Source: Egicoccus sp. AB-alg6-2 | GTDB taxonomy: Bacteria; Actinomycetota; Nitriliruptoria; Nitriliruptorales; Nitriliruptoraceae | NCBI RefSeq assembly: GCF_041821025.1 | Contig: NZ_JBGUAY010000005.1 | Span: forward strand, 1-64,000 | Direction of reading: 5' to 3' | DNA length: 64,000 bases | In this document: positions 26,356-35,410 of the stretch, one piece after another | How positions within the stretch are numbered: position 1 is the first letter of the stretch | Layout of the letters: every line of letters starts with the position of its first letter | Notes under the pieces: generated by a model | Seen by the model: only the letters and a program-made list of their open reading frames with translations | Told to the model about the DNA's origin: nothing | The model's database searches: none | Translations under genes and position numbers: made by a program

Positions 26356-28851
26356 TCAGCGGCGCAGGGTCGCGCCGAGTGCCTCGGCACGTGCCGCGAC
26401 CGCGTCGATGACGGCCTCGGCGTCGGCGTCGGTCAGTTGCCGCTCCGGCGACTGCAGGCGCAACCGGATCGCGATGCTGCGGCGACCGTCACCGACCTGT
26501 TCGCCGCGGTACTCGTCGAACCACCACAACCCGTCGAGCAACGGACCCGCCCCGTCGCGGACGGCGGCCTCGAGCGTCGCGTAGGGCACGTCCTCGTCGG
26601 CGACGAGCGCCACGTCGAGGCTCATGGCCGGGTGCCGGACCAGCGTGCGTGCCGCGACGGGCGGATGCCCCTCGGGTGGGACCGCGCGCAGCAACGGTTC
26701 CAGCAGCAACTCGGCGACCACGACCGGCTCGGGCAGGTCACGGCGGTCGGCCTCCTGCGGGTGGAGTTGCCCGGCGAAGCCGATCTCGACCGCATCGGCA
26801 TCCGGCGTGGGGCGCAACAGCAGGGCGGCCGAGCGTCCCGGGTGGAAGCCGTCGCGTTCCGCGGGGCGTCGCTCCAGGGTCCACGTCACCGACGGCGGCG
26901 CCGCGCGTCGCACCATCTCGTCGAGGACGGCGAGCAGGTCGTACACGCTCCAGCGGTCCTCGGGGTCGAGGTGGTCGGGCCCCAGCCGGAGGCCCTGGGC
27001 CGCCAGGGCCACGGTGCGGGGTTGGATCGGCAGGGGCGTGCCGTCGGGCGCGGCCCAGCGCCAGCTGCCGCCGGCCGCGATCGGCTCGAAGGCGTCGAGG
27101 GCGTCGGCGAGGGCGTCGCCGTCGGGCCGGAACAGGCGCCCGAACTCGACCAGTGCGGTGCCGGGGCGTCCCTGCCCGGTGTTGCGGCGCAGCGCGACGA
27201 GCAGCCCCTCGACCAGCGACGGCCGCATCGAGGAGGCGTCCTTGGCCAACGGGTTGCTGAGTTCGACGCGACCCTCCGTCGGCACGACCCCGCCCAGCGC
27301 CTGCGCGCCGACGAACGGGCGGGTGATCGCCTCGGACAGGCCGGCGGCGAGCGCCACGGCGCGCAGCTCCGCCTCCAACCGCTGCGCCGGCGACCGTCCC
27401 CCCACCATCGTGACCTTCGGCAACGTGGCCGGGATGCGTTCGTAGCCGTGCAACCGCGCCACCTCCTCGGCGACGTCGGCCTCGCGCAGCAGGTCACCAC
27501 GCCAGGTCGGCGCGGTCACCGCCAGCAGGTCGCCCTCGGGCTGGACGTAGCTGCCGCTGCGGGTGAGCAACTGGCTCTGCCGTTCCCGGTCGAGTTCGTC
27601 GACCGCGAGCAGGCGGCGGATCCGTTCGGGGTCGACCGTGATGGTCGCCCGGCCGCTCCAGGCCACGTCACGGCGGACGGCGTCGGTCCCGACCGGCCGG
27701 GCGCCTGCGAGCTGCGTCAGCAGCTGGACGGCCCGGGCGACCCCGCGGGCCGCGCCCTCGGGATCGACCCGCCGTTCGAAGCGTTGGCTGGCCTCGGACA
27801 CCAGGTTCAGCCGCCGCGACGTGCGACGGATGCGGGCGGGGTCCCAGACGGCGCCCTCGAGCAGGACCCGGCTGGTGCCGGCGACGACCTCGGTGCTGGC
27901 GCCGCCCATGACCCCGGCGAGGCTGACCGGACCGTCCGCGTCGTCGATCACGACGTCGCCGGCGACCAGTTCGCGCTCCTGGTCGTCGAGGGTGACGAGC
28001 CGATCACCGTCGCGGGCGTCGCGCACCACGAGGCGCGGGCCGGCGATGCGCTCGAGGTCGAAGGCGTGCAGGGGCTGGCCGAGTTCGAGCATCACGTAGT
28101 TGGTGACGTCGACCACGACGTCGATGGAGCGGACGCCGCACTGACCCAGTCGTTGGCGCAGCCAGGGCGGTGACGGCTGGACCCGGACGTCCTCGAGCGC
28201 CCAGGTGACGAACCGCTCGCAGGCGTCGGTCTGCAACTCCACCGGGATCGTGAGGGTGTCCAGCGCGGCGGGGATGTCCTGGGGCTCGCGCCAGCTGGTG
28301 TCGAGGATGGCGGCGAGGTCACGTGCGACGCCGAGCACCGAGAGGTGGTCGCCGCGGTCGGGTTGGACCGCCACCTCGATGACCGGCTCGCCGAGCGGCA
28401 GCAGCTCGAGCAGGTCGGCACCGAGCGGGGTGTCCCCGGGGAGCCGGAGGATGCCCTCGTGCTCGTCGGACAGCTGCAGTTCACGCGCGGACGCCAGCAT
28501 GCCGTTGGAGACCACGCCGCGGATCGAACGCGCCTCCATCGTCATCCCGGGAATGGACGCACCCGGAACGGCATGCGCGACCACGTCGCCGACGTCGAAG
28601 TTCGCGGCGCCACAGACCAGCTCGATCTCGCCGTCACCTCCTTCGCCGGTGACCCGGACCACCCGCAGCCGGTCGGCGTCGGGATGCGGCTGCCAGTGCA
28701 GGACACGGGCGGTCCGCACGCCGGCGGTGCCGGCACCGGGCGTCTCCACGGACTCGACCTCGAGCCCGTTGAGGCTCATCACGTCGACGAGTTCCTCGAC
28801 CGACAGGTCGACGTCGACGAACGTGCGCAGCCACGAGAGCGGGAGTTTCAC
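26356..28851 (-). CDS. pheT: phenylalanine--tRNA ligase beta subunit
   Basis: Structural and editing subunit of the (alpha-beta)2 enzyme. 831 residues, full length. Starts VKLPLSWLRTFVDVDLSVEEL, then a tRNA-binding (EMAP-like) domain, B3/B4 editing domain, B5 (RIRRLLAVDEL region) and a C-terminal ferredoxin-like anticodon-binding domain (FHPGRSAALLL, ending GATLRR). GTG start with GGAG close upstream, 54 bases after pheS. Confidence 0.97.
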   Translation of the reverse strand: MKLPLSWLRTFVDVDLSVEELVDVMSLNGLEVESVETPGAGTAGVRTARVLHWQPHPDADRLRVVRVTGEGGDGEIELVCGAANFDVGDVVAHAVPGASIPGMTMEARSIRGVVSNGMLASARELQLSDEHEGILRLPGDTPLGADLLELLPLGEPVIEVAVQPDRGDHLSVLGVARDLAAILDTSWREPQDIPAALDTLTIPVELQTDACERFVTWALEDVRVQPSPPWLRQRLGQCGVRSIDVVVDVTNYVMLELGQPLHAFDLERIAGPRLVVRDARDGDRLVTLDDQERELVAGDVVIDDADGPVSLAGVMGGASTEVVAGTSRVLLEGAVWDPARIRRTSRRLNLVSEASQRFERRVDPEGAARGVARAVQLLTQLAGARPVGTDAVRRDVAWSGRATITVDPERIRRLLAVDELDRERQSQLLTRSGSYVQPEGDLLAVTAPTWRGDLLREADVAEEVARLHGYERIPATLPKVTMVGGRSPAQRLEAELRAVALAAGLSEAITRPFVGAQALGGVVPTEGRVELSNPLAKDASSMRPSLVEGLLVALRRNTGQGRPGTALVEFGRLFRPDGDALADALDAFEPIAAGGSWRWAAPDGTPLPIQPRTVALAAQGLRLGPDHLDPEDRWSVYDLLAVLDEMVRRAAPPSVTWTLERRPAERDGFHPGRSAALLLRPTPDADAVEIGFAGQLHPQEADRRDLPEPVVVAELLLEPLLRAVPPEGHPPVAARTLVRHPAMSLDVALVADEDVPYATLEAAVRDGAGPLLDGLWWFDEYRGEQVGDGRRSIAIRLRLQSPERQLTDADAEAVIDAVAARAEALGATLRR

Positions 28852-28905
28852 GGGATCTCCACGGGCGGGATCGGGAGCGGTGTCGCGGGGGGCGCGTCGG
28901 TGCGC

Positions 28906-29949
28906 TCAGAAGTGGGTCAGGAAGCGGGCGTCGGCGTCGTAGAAGTCGCGGATGTCGCGGACGCCGTGACGCAGCATCGCGACACGTTCGACGCCGATGC
29001 CGAACGCGAAGCCCGACACCTGCGACGGGTCGTAGCCGCAGGCGCTGAGCACGTTGGGGTCGACCATGCCCGCACCGAGGATCTCGATCCACCCGGTTCC
29101 CGAACACACGCGGCAGTCGGGGTCGCCGGCGCGCCCGTCGGCGGCACCGCAGAACCCGCAGGCGACGTCCACCTCGGCGCTCGGTTCCGTGAACGGGAAG
29201 AACGACGGCCGCAGGCGGATCTCGCGGTCCGCCCCGAAGAGCGCCCGGGAGAACGCGAGCAGGGTGCCGCGCAGGTCGGCCATGGAGACGTCCTCGGCGA
29301 CGAGCAGCCCCTCGACCTGGGTGAACACCGGCGAGTGCGTCGCGTCGACGCTGTCGGCCCGGTAGACCCGGCCCGGGCACACCACCGCTACCGGCGGCGG
29401 CTGGGTGGTCATGGTGCGGGCCTGGACGGCGGAGGTCTGGGTACGCAGCACGACGTCGGCGGCGCCGGCGACGTAGATCGTGTCCTGCTCCTGCCGCGCC
29501 GGGTGGTCGGGCGGGGTGTTGAGCAGGTCGAAGTTGAAGGTGCCGGCCTCGACCTCGGGGCCCTCGGCGACCCGGTAGCCCAGGCCGACGAAGACGTCGA
29601 CGATCTCGTTCTCGACCTGGGTCAGCAGGTGCGGCCGGCCGGGCGGCAGACGCCGCGGGGGCAGGCTGAGGTCGAGACGTTCGGCGTCGAGTCGCTCGCG
29701 CAACGCGCCTGCCGACAGCGCCTCGTGGCGGTCGTCGAACGCGGACTGGAACGCTTCGCGAAAGGCGTTGAGTTGCTGGCCGAGCTGCTTGCGGCCCTCG
29801 GGCGGCAGGTCGCGCATCTGCTGCTGGATGCCGACGAGGTCGGACTTCTTGCCGGTGAACCGCACGCGGGCGTCGTCGAGCGCGTCGAGGCTGTCGGCAG
29901 CCGCGATCGCGGCCAGCGCATCGCGTTGCAGGGTCTGCAGTTCGGTCAC
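28906..29949 (-). CDS. pheS: phenylalanine--tRNA ligase alpha subunit
   Basis: Catalytic subunit, 347 residues. An N-terminal coiled coil (about 1-85) is followed by the class II synthetase core: motif 2 around GRVYRADSVDATHSPVFTQVEG and motif 3 in FAFGIGVERVAMLRHGV. A zinc-ribbon insert (CGFCGAADGRAGDPDCRVC, then SGTGWIEILG) is present, as in many Gram-positive PheS. GTG at 29949 preceded by GGTGAGAGAGAC. No T-box leader is visible upstream. Confidence 0.96.
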   Translation of the reverse strand: MTELQTLQRDALAAIAAADSLDALDDARVRFTGKKSDLVGIQQQMRDLPPEGRKQLGQQLNAFREAFQSAFDDRHEALSAGALRERLDAERLDLSLPPRRLPPGRPHLLTQVENEIVDVFVGLGYRVAEGPEVEAGTFNFDLLNTPPDHPARQEQDTIYVAGAADVVLRTQTSAVQARTMTTQPPPVAVVCPGRVYRADSVDATHSPVFTQVEGLLVAEDVSMADLRGTLLAFSRALFGADREIRLRPSFFPFTEPSAEVDVACGFCGAADGRAGDPDCRVCSGTGWIEILGAGMVDPNVLSACGYDPSQVSGFAFGIGVERVAMLRHGVRDIRDFYDADARFLTHF

Positions 29950-30028
29950 GTCTCTCTCACCTTCGAGCCCGGTCGGGGGCGAGCGTGCAGGGTAGACGCC
30001 GCGTGCCGGTGGCCCCGACGCGTCCGGG

Positions 30029-31039
30029 TCAGGCGCTGGCGGGCAGGACGACGTGGAAGCTGGCACCGTCGTGCCGCTCGGTGTCGAGCCAGACCCGCCC
30101 TCCGTGCGCCTCGACCAGCCCCCGGGTGATGTAGAGCCCGAGGCCGGTGCCGGCCCGCCGGTTGTCGCGGCCGCGGCCGAACTTGCGGAACACCGTGCGC
30201 ACGTCGTCGGCGGCGATGCCTTCGCCGTCGTCCTCGACGCTGATCTGCACGCCGTCGGCGATCGGGACCACCCGCACCCGGACCTCGCTGTCGGGCGCAT
30301 ACGCGAGCGCGTTCTCGAGCAGGTTGACCAGGACCTGCTCGACCTTGTCCGGGTCGGCGAGCACCCGCGGGGGCGGAGCTTCGACCAGCAGGCGCAGGTC
30401 GCGTTCCGCCGCGAGGTCGCCGAGCGCGAGCTTGTCGACGACCCGCTGTGCCAGCACGGCGACGTCGACCGGCTGCCGCTGCAACTGCACCCGCCCGGCG
30501 TCGATGCGCGAGACGTCGAGCAGTTCGCGCAGCAGTCGGGTCACCCGGTCGGCGTCCGCGTCGACGGTCTCGAGCATCGCGCGCTTCTGCTCGTCGGAGA
30601 ACCGGTCCCAGCGCGACAGCAGGGTGCGCGTGAATCCCTTGATGCTGGTCAGCGGGGAGCGGATCTCGTGCGAGACCGTCGCCACGACGTCGCCCCGGAC
30701 GGCGTCGAGCGCCTCGCGACGGGCCGCGCTCCGCAGCGTCACGACCAGGACGTCGTCGTGCCACCGGCCCGCGACCGCCACCGGCCGGACCCGCCCTGCG
30801 GCGCGCAGGTGGAGCACCCGCTCGCTCAGCCGGTCCCCCAGCCGCGGCGGCCCGCCGTCGATGCCGAAGCGCACCCCGGCGTCGTCATGCAGCTCGAGCG
30901 CGTCGGCGAAGGGCTTCCCGACCGGGTCGGCCCCCCCGAGCAGCACGCGCGCACGGTCGTTGACGGCGACGACCACACCGTCCGCGTCCATGACGAGGAC
31001 CGCCTCCGGAAGGAGGTCGAACGCCTCGTACCCGCGCAT
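30029..31039 (-). CDS. PAS-domain sensor histidine kinase (orphan)
   Basis: 336 residues without transmembrane helices, so a cytoplasmic sensor. PAS-like domain at about 8-60 (FDLLPEAVLVMDADGVVVAVND). HisKA H-box is VVATVSHEIRSPLTSIKGF. The HATPase domain has N-box LVNLLENALAYAP, G1 EDDGEGI and G2 AGTGLGLYITRGLVEAHGG. The ATG at 31039 has AAGG seven bases upstream (a GTG one codon earlier is possible). No response regulator is adjacent; the nearest receiver protein in the window is 11 kb away. Signal unknown. Confidence 0.88.
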   Translation of the reverse strand: MRGYEAFDLLPEAVLVMDADGVVVAVNDRARVLLGGADPVGKPFADALELHDDAGVRFGIDGGPPRLGDRLSERVLHLRAAGRVRPVAVAGRWHDDVLVVTLRSAARREALDAVRGDVVATVSHEIRSPLTSIKGFTRTLLSRWDRFSDEQKRAMLETVDADADRVTRLLRELLDVSRIDAGRVQLQRQPVDVAVLAQRVVDKLALGDLAAERDLRLLVEAPPPRVLADPDKVEQVLVNLLENALAYAPDSEVRVRVVPIADGVQISVEDDGEGIAADDVRTVFRKFGRGRDNRRAGTGLGLYITRGLVEAHGGRVWLDTERHDGASFHVVLPASA

Positions 31040-31063
31040 CACGGTGCCTTGTGCCTCGGCCGC

Positions 31064-31867
31064 TCACCCTACCGGCGGGCGACCCGGCATGGCAGGGACG
31101 TGGTGGGTGGCCCGGGCGGCCGCGTAGACCGCCACGGCCGCCGCGGCGGCGACGTTGAGGGATTCGGCGCGGCCCCACCGCGGGATGGCGACGACGTCGT
31201 CGAGAAGCGCCGCTCCGTCCGGCTCGAGGCCGTGCGCCTCGTTGCCGAGCACCAGCGCCAGCGGCGACGACATGCGTTCGAGGTCGAAGACCTCCCGTGA
31301 GCCCGCGGCGTCCAGGCCGAGCAGCGGCTGCCCGACCCCGCCGCAGGCGGCAGCCACCTCGGCGAGGGTCACGTCGACCACCAGCGGCAGGTGATAGGTC
31401 GACCCCACCGCTGCCCGCACCGTCTTCGGCGCGAAGGGATCCACGCTGCCCGCGGTCAGGACGACGCCGGTGGCGCCGGCGGCATCGGCCGTGCGGATGA
31501 TCGTCCCCGCGTTGCCCGGGTCCGCCACCTCGTGCAGGACCACGAGCAGGCCACGACCGACCACCTCCGACAGCGACGCCGTCCGACTGACCGCGACCGC
31601 GACCACGCCCTGTGGCGTGGTGGCGTCGGCCAGGCGCTCGAGGACGTGCTCGGCCACGGGTTGGACACGGATCCCGACGGGGACCGTGATGCGGGCCAGC
31701 GCCTCGTCGGTGCCGAAGACCTCCTCGACCACGCCGGCGTCCAGCGCCTCGGTCACGGCGTTGGGCCCCTCGACGAGGTGGCGGCCCGTGGACCTGCGTT
31801 CGCGTCGCCGGGCGAGCGCGGCGAGCTCCCGCACGCGTGCGTTGCGGACCGACGTGATGGGTTCCAT
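31064..31867 (-). CDS. TrmH/SpoU-family RNA 2'-O-methyltransferase
   Basis: 267 residues. SPOUT methyltransferase motifs: LHEVADPGNAGTIIRTADAAG (motif 1), LVLGNEAHGLEP (motif 2) and IPRWGRAESLNVAAAAAVAVY (motif 3). An N-terminal substrate-binding domain precedes it (VRNARVRELAALARRRERR). Likely 2'-O-methylates rRNA or tRNA with SAM. In many Actinobacteria such a gene lies by rplT and pheS, as here. The ATG at 31867 has GGAGG eight bases upstream. The exact target is unclear. Confidence 0.88.
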   Translation of the reverse strand: MEPITSVRNARVRELAALARRRERRSTGRHLVEGPNAVTEALDAGVVEEVFGTDEALARITVPVGIRVQPVAEHVLERLADATTPQGVVAVAVSRTASLSEVVGRGLLVVLHEVADPGNAGTIIRTADAAGATGVVLTAGSVDPFAPKTVRAAVGSTYHLPLVVDVTLAEVAAACGGVGQPLLGLDAAGSREVFDLERMSSPLALVLGNEAHGLEPDGAALLDDVVAIPRWGRAESLNVAAAAAVAVYAAARATHHVPAMPGRPPVG

Positions 31868-31917
31868 GCGATCCACCTCCCTGCCGGGGTCGAGCGCGGC
31901 GGACGGGACCCGACGCA

Positions 31918-31946
31918 GCGAGCGCCGGCCATCGGCCGGCGCTCGC
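31918..31946. terminator. rplT terminator hairpin
   Basis: Perfect 13-bp stem GCGAGCGCCGGCC / GGCCGGCGCTCGC with a 3-base loop, 23 bases past the rplT stop on the minus strand. It probably ends the infC-rpmI-rplT transcript. No T-run follows. Confidence 0.65.
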
Positions 31947-31969
31947 GTCACGACGGTGCTACCTGCTGC

Positions 31970-32338
31970 TCAGGCCGCTTCGGACTCGAGCGCGGACTTG
32001 GCGGCGGTGACCAGCGCCCCGAACGCGGCCTGGTCGTGCACGGCCAGGTCGGCCAGGTTCTTGCGGTCGAGTTCGATGCCGGCCAGCTTGAGGCCGTGCA
32101 TGAGCCGGCTGTAGCTGAGGCCCTCCTGGCGGGCGGCGGCGTTGATGCGGGCGATCCACAGCTTGCGGAAGTCGCCCTTGCGCGCACGGCGGTCGCGGTA
32201 GGCATAACGATCCGCGTGGTAGACGGCTTCCTTGGCCACCTTGAATCGGCGGCTGCGGGCACCGCGGAATCCCTTGGCGCGGTCCATGACCGCCTTGTGG
32301 CTCTTCTTGGCGTGAACGCCACCCTTGACGCGTGCCAT
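31970..32338 (-). CDS. rplT: 50S ribosomal protein L20
   Basis: 122 residues, normal length. Family blocks: [29 protein letters not shown]-type segment ([20 protein letters not shown]) and [21 protein letters not shown]. Binds 23S rRNA early in 50S assembly. Last gene of the infC-rpmI-rplT operon. In some bacteria L20 represses this operon through a leader RNA; a conserved L20-binding leader was not recognised here. Confidence 0.97.
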   Translation of the reverse strand: MARVKGGVHAKKSHKAVMDRAKGFRGARSRRFKVAKEAVYHADRYAYRDRRARKGDFRKLWIARINAAARQEGLSYSRLMHGLKLAGIELDRKNLADLAVHDQAAFGALVTAAKSALESEAA

Positions 32339-32441
32339 GGGGGGTCCTCCTCCTCGCGCCCCGGACGTGGGGCGATCTCGTGGCTGTTTCGGTGCTCTTC
32401 GACGGGACGGGTGCAGCGCCTGCTGCGGTCGCGCGGGGCGA

Positions 32442-32636
32442 CTAGGTGTTGAGGAGGCGCTTGATGTTCTTGGCCGGCTTGCCGGTGACCTCGGTCTCGC
32501 CGGCGAGACGCCGCTTGCGACGGGCGTCCTTCTTCTCGAGCAGGTGCTTACGGTTCTTCTGCGCGACCATGACCTTGCCGTTGCGGGTCACGCGGAACCG
32601 CTTCTTCGCACCGCTGTGCGTCTTCTGCTTCGGCAT
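32442..32636 (-). CDS. rpmI: 50S ribosomal protein L35
   Basis: 64 residues, normal length. Starts [20 protein letters not shown], continues [14 protein letters not shown] and ends IKRLLNT, typical of L35. Very basic. ATG with an AAGG tract about nine bases upstream. Between infC and rplT with gaps of about 95 and 103 bases. Confidence 0.97.
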   Translation of the reverse strand: MPKQKTHSGAKKRFRVTRNGKVMVAQKNRKHLLEKKDARRKRRLAGETEVTGKPAKNIKRLLNT

Positions 32637-32730
32637 GAACTGCTGCCTTCGTCTCGGGCGCGCGTGACGCGCCGGGCGTGCGGGGGGGAGCCGGTCGGCG
32701 ATGGGTGCCGATCGGCGACGTCTGGGACGG

Positions 32731-33390
32731 TCAGGCCTGTGGGTCGGGCTCGGCCGTCGCCTCCGGCGTCGCGGTGGCCTCGGGCTCGGAGTCGGACCCG
32801 GCCGGCGCCTTGGAGTTGTCGGCCTCGACCGGCGGTTCTCCGGCCACGTGGGCGGGCTTTTCGGCCTTGGGCTGCTTGGGCTTGACCGGAGCGAGCACCA
32901 TGACCATGTTGCGGCCGTCGACCTTGGGGCTGGCTTCGACCGTGGCGAGCTCCTTCATGTCCTCGGCGAGGCGGTCCAGCAGACGCAGACCGAGCTCGGT
33001 GTGGCTCATCTCGCGGCCACGGAACATGATCGACGCACGGACCTTGGAGCCGTCGTTGAGGAACCGGCGCACGTGACCGGACTTGGTCCCGTAGTCGTTG
33101 TCGGAGATCTTGGGGCGCATCTTGATCTCCTTGACGGAGATCTGGTTCTGCCGCTTGCGCGCCTCCTTCTCCTTCTGTTCCTGCTCGTACTTGTTCTTGC
33201 CGTGGTCCATGATGCGGCACACCGGCGGGTCGGCCTGGGGTGCCACTTCGACGAGGTCGAGTTCCTGCTCCCGGGCGCGGCGCAGGGCCTGGGCCAGGGG
33301 CACGATGCCCACCTGCGTGCCGTCGGCGTCCACGAGACGGACGCGCGGAACCTTGATGTCGGCGTTCAGCCGCTGCTGCTGATCGTTGAT
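32731..33390 (-). CDS. infC: translation initiation factor IF-3 (apparent AUC start)
   Basis: Binds the 30S subunit and checks start codons. 219 residues from the proposed start. N-domain INDQQQRLNADIKVPRVRLV and GIVPLAQALRRAREQELDLVEV; C-domain KMRPKISDNDYGTKSGHVRRFL and SIMFRGREMSHTELG. An Ala/Pro/Glu-rich tail of about 45 residues follows the usual end. At the homologous start an ATC follows GAGGAGG by seven bases and no ATG is near; the nearest in-frame upstream starts are GTGs from 33423. infC often uses a rare codon (AUU in E. coli), allowing autocontrol, so AUC is plausible. Confidence 0.93.
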   Translation of the reverse strand: MNDQQQRLNADIKVPRVRLVDADGTQVGIVPLAQALRRAREQELDLVEVAPQADPPVCRIMDHGKNKYEQEQKEKEARKRQNQISVKEIKMRPKISDNDYGTKSGHVRRFLNDGSKVRASIMFRGREMSHTELGLRLLDRLAEDMKELATVEASPKVDGRNMVMVLAPVKPKQPKAEKPAHVAGEPPVEADNSKAPAGSDSEPEATATPEATAEPDPQA

Positions 33391-33696
33391 GCTGCTGCCT
33401 CCTCGAGACGGCGCTCGCGCCACGCGGTGCGGCACGACGAAAGAACGGCGACCCGAGGGTCGCCGTCCAGGACACGTCGCCGCCGACGCCCGGCGCACGA
33501 GGTGCGCGGGACGCGAGCGAGCTCCGGACCCGGGGAGGTGCGACCTGCCGGGTGGGCACCGGCCCGGGCGTCGACGCCCGGCGTGCCGCTTGTCTTCAGT
33601 TGTGCGCGACCGTCACGGCGGTCGCGCGGGCCCACGGTACCAGCCGGCCCACGGCGCGTCGAGCGCACGCGGGGGGTGCCGACGGGTCCGGAGGCG
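33391..33696 (-). other. infC leader and upstream region
   Basis: No gene seen. It holds the infC leader with an attenuator-like hairpin and, nearer the DUF1844 gene, a hairpin GCGACCG-CCGTGA-CGGTCGC that may end that transcript. A promoter for the infC operon should lie about 33480-33620, but I could not point to convincing hexamers. Confidence 0.4.
33438..33466 (-). terminator. attenuator-like terminator upstream of infC
   Basis: Read on the minus strand: ACGGCGACC, loop CTCG, GGTCGCCGT, then TCTTTCG. This is a 9-bp perfect stem followed by one of the few T-rich patches in the window, 55 bases before the IF-3 start. Position and form suggest premature termination in the infC leader, as known for IF3 operons in other phyla. 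The signal controlling it is unknown. Confidence 0.55.
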
Positions 33697-34134
33697 TCAG
33701 GAGCCGGGCACCCACAGCCGCGAGGCGGCGGATGGCGTCTGCGGTGGCGTCTCGGGCGCGGCCGCCGGTGGGGCGGCGCCGTCGGCGTCGAGGTCGCCCT
33801 CCTCGGTGTGGCCCTGCGCGGTGGCCTGCTGCACCTCGCGCTCGGCCTCGACCTGGGCCAGGCGCAGCTGCGACAGCGCCTGGTCGAGCTGCGAGGTCAG
33901 TTCCTCGGGCAGGCGCGAGCGACCCTGCTCGGTCAGGCCCGCCACCATGTCCAACAGCAGACGGCCGTCCTGGCGCCCGAGCTTGACCTGGGCCGCGTTC
34001 AGCAGCGCGGACGCGACCTCGGCGACGACCTGCTCCACCGGAGCCGCGCGCAGCTGACCCAGGTACGCACGGACCTCCTCCTCGGAGGGTTCCTGCCCGG
34101 AGGCCTGGGACGGATCGAACGGCACGTCGCTCAC
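33697..34134 (-). CDS. DUF1844-family protein
   Basis: 145 residues, soluble. The core VEQVVAEVASALLNAAQVKLG, then DGRLLLDMVAGL, then LDQALSQLRLAQVE fits DUF1844, whose genes commonly sit beside infC in Actinobacteria. The C-terminus is Ala/Pro/Glu-rich and disordered. The GTG at 34134 has GAGGAG seven bases upstream and begins SDVPFDPSQ. Function unknown. Divergent from hisE. Confidence 0.8.
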   Translation of the reverse strand: MSDVPFDPSQASGQEPSEEEVRAYLGQLRAAPVEQVVAEVASALLNAAQVKLGRQDGRLLLDMVAGLTEQGRSRLPEELTSQLDQALSQLRLAQVEAEREVQQATAQGHTEEGDLDADGAAPPAAAPETPPQTPSAASRLWVPGS

Positions 34135-34219
34135 GCGGCGCTCCTCGCTGGTCGAGTCGTGGTGGTGGCCAACGAGCCTAGCGACCCCGCGGGGGCACGG
34201 GTCCTGCCCGTCACTGCCG

Positions 34220-34225
34220 TAGGCT
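34220..34225 (+). promoter_or_regulatory. -10-like hexamer before hisE
   Basis: TAGGCT, 36 bases before the hisE GTG. The same hexamer with similar flanks (ATAGGCTCG) precedes pyrE at 56116. No -35 is obvious. Confidence 0.35.
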
Positions 34226-34261
34226 CGCCGCCGAACCGTGTCCAGACCGTAGGCCACCCAC

Positions 34262-34525
34262 GTGAAGACCTTCGACGAACTCTTCGACGAGCTGTCCGAC
34301 CGGGCCGCGCGCCGGCCGCCGGGCTCGGGCACGGTCGCGGCGCTCGACGCCGGCGTCCACGCGATCGGCAAGAAGATCGTCGAGGAGGCCGCCGAGGTCT
34401 GGATGGCTGCCGAGCACGAGAGCGCCGAGCGCACCGCCGAGGAGGCGTCGCAGCTGCTCTACCACCTGCAGGTGCTGCTCCTCGCCCGCGGCCTGACGCT
34501 GCAGGACGTCTACCGCCACCTGTGA
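34262..34525 (+). CDS. hisE: phosphoribosyl-ATP pyrophosphatase
   Basis: Second step of histidine synthesis, hydrolysing PR-ATP to PR-AMP. 87 residues, normal for stand-alone HisE. MazG-like metal-binding helices: [15 protein letters not shown] (EExxE) and [22 protein letters not shown] start; hisG follows 34 bases later, so the two act as an operon. hisI and the other his genes are not in this window. Confidence 0.95.
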   Translation: MKTFDELFDELSDRAARRPPGSGTVAALDAGVHAIGKKIVEEAAEVWMAAEHESAERTAEEASQLLYHLQVLLLARGLTLQDVYRHL

Positions 34526-34559
34526 CCACCGCCCCCGCTCCCCCGCCCCGAGGCTGCTG

Positions 34560-35408
34560 ATGCTGCGTGTTGCCGTTCCCAACAAGGGGTCGCTGTCCGA
34601 GCCGGCCATCGAGATGCTGCGCGAGGCCGGCTACCGCCAGCGTTCCGCCCGCCACGAACTCGTCCTGGTCGACGCCGACAACGACACCGAGTTCTTCTTC
34701 CTGCGTCCCCGCGACATCGCCACCTACGTCGGTGCGGGACAGCTCGACGTCGGTATCACCGGACGCGACCTGCTGCTCGACGGGCACAGCGACGCCGAGG
34801 AACTGCTGCCGCTGGGCTTCGCCCGCTCGACGTTCCGCTACGCCGCCGTTCCGGGGACGGCCGAGGACGTCGCCGGCTTCGCGGGCAAGCGGATCGCGAC
34901 CAGCTACCCCGGCATCGTCCGCCGCGACCTCGAACGTCGGGGGATCGAGGCCGAGGTGATCCGGCTCGACGGCGCGGTCGAGACGGCGGTGCGGCTCGGC
35001 GTCGCCGACATCGTGGCCGACGTGGTCGAGACCGGCGCGACCCTGCGTCAGGCCGGCCTGGAGGTGCTCGGCGACCCGATCCTGCAGTCCGAGGCCGTGC
35101 TGGTGCGTGACGCACGGAACGGCGAACCGAGCCCGCAGGTCGAGCAGCTCGCGCGCCGGCTCAACGGCGTCATCATCGCGCGGCAGTACGTGATGATCGA
35201 CTACGACGTGCGCGTCGAAGCGGTCGACGCGGCCTGTGAGCTGACGCCCGGCATCGAGTCGCCCACCGTGTCCCCGCTGCACGACAAGGGCTGGGTCGCC
35301 GTCCGCGCCATGGTCAAGCGGAAGGACACCAACCTGATCATGGACCAGCTGTGGGACCTCGGTGCGCGCGGCATCCTGGTCACCGACATCCTCGCCTGCC
35401 GCCTCTGA
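34560..35408 (+). CDS. hisG: ATP phosphoribosyltransferase, long form
   Basis: First and committed step of histidine synthesis. 282 residues, so the long form with a C-terminal ACT-like regulatory domain (LHDKGWVAVRAMVKRKDTNLIMDQLWDLGARGILVTDI), expected to be feedback-inhibited by histidine and not to need HisZ. Catalytic domain: VPNKGSLSEPAIEMLREAGY, DVGITGRDLL, and the PRPP loop in GVADIVADVVETGATLRQAGL. Confidence 0.95.
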   Translation: MLRVAVPNKGSLSEPAIEMLREAGYRQRSARHELVLVDADNDTEFFFLRPRDIATYVGAGQLDVGITGRDLLLDGHSDAEELLPLGFARSTFRYAAVPGTAEDVAGFAGKRIATSYPGIVRRDLERRGIEAEVIRLDGAVETAVRLGVADIVADVVETGATLRQAGLEVLGDPILQSEAVLVRDARNGEPSPQVEQLARRLNGVIIARQYVMIDYDVRVEAVDAACELTPGIESPTVSPLHDKGWVAVRAMVKRKDTNLIMDQLWDLGARGILVTDILACRL

Positions 35409-35410
35409 TC

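Noticed and set aside
29950-30028. T-box or Phe-rich attenuator before pheS
   Set aside because: The gap is under 80 bases, with no T-box sequence and no leader peptide rich in Phe codons.
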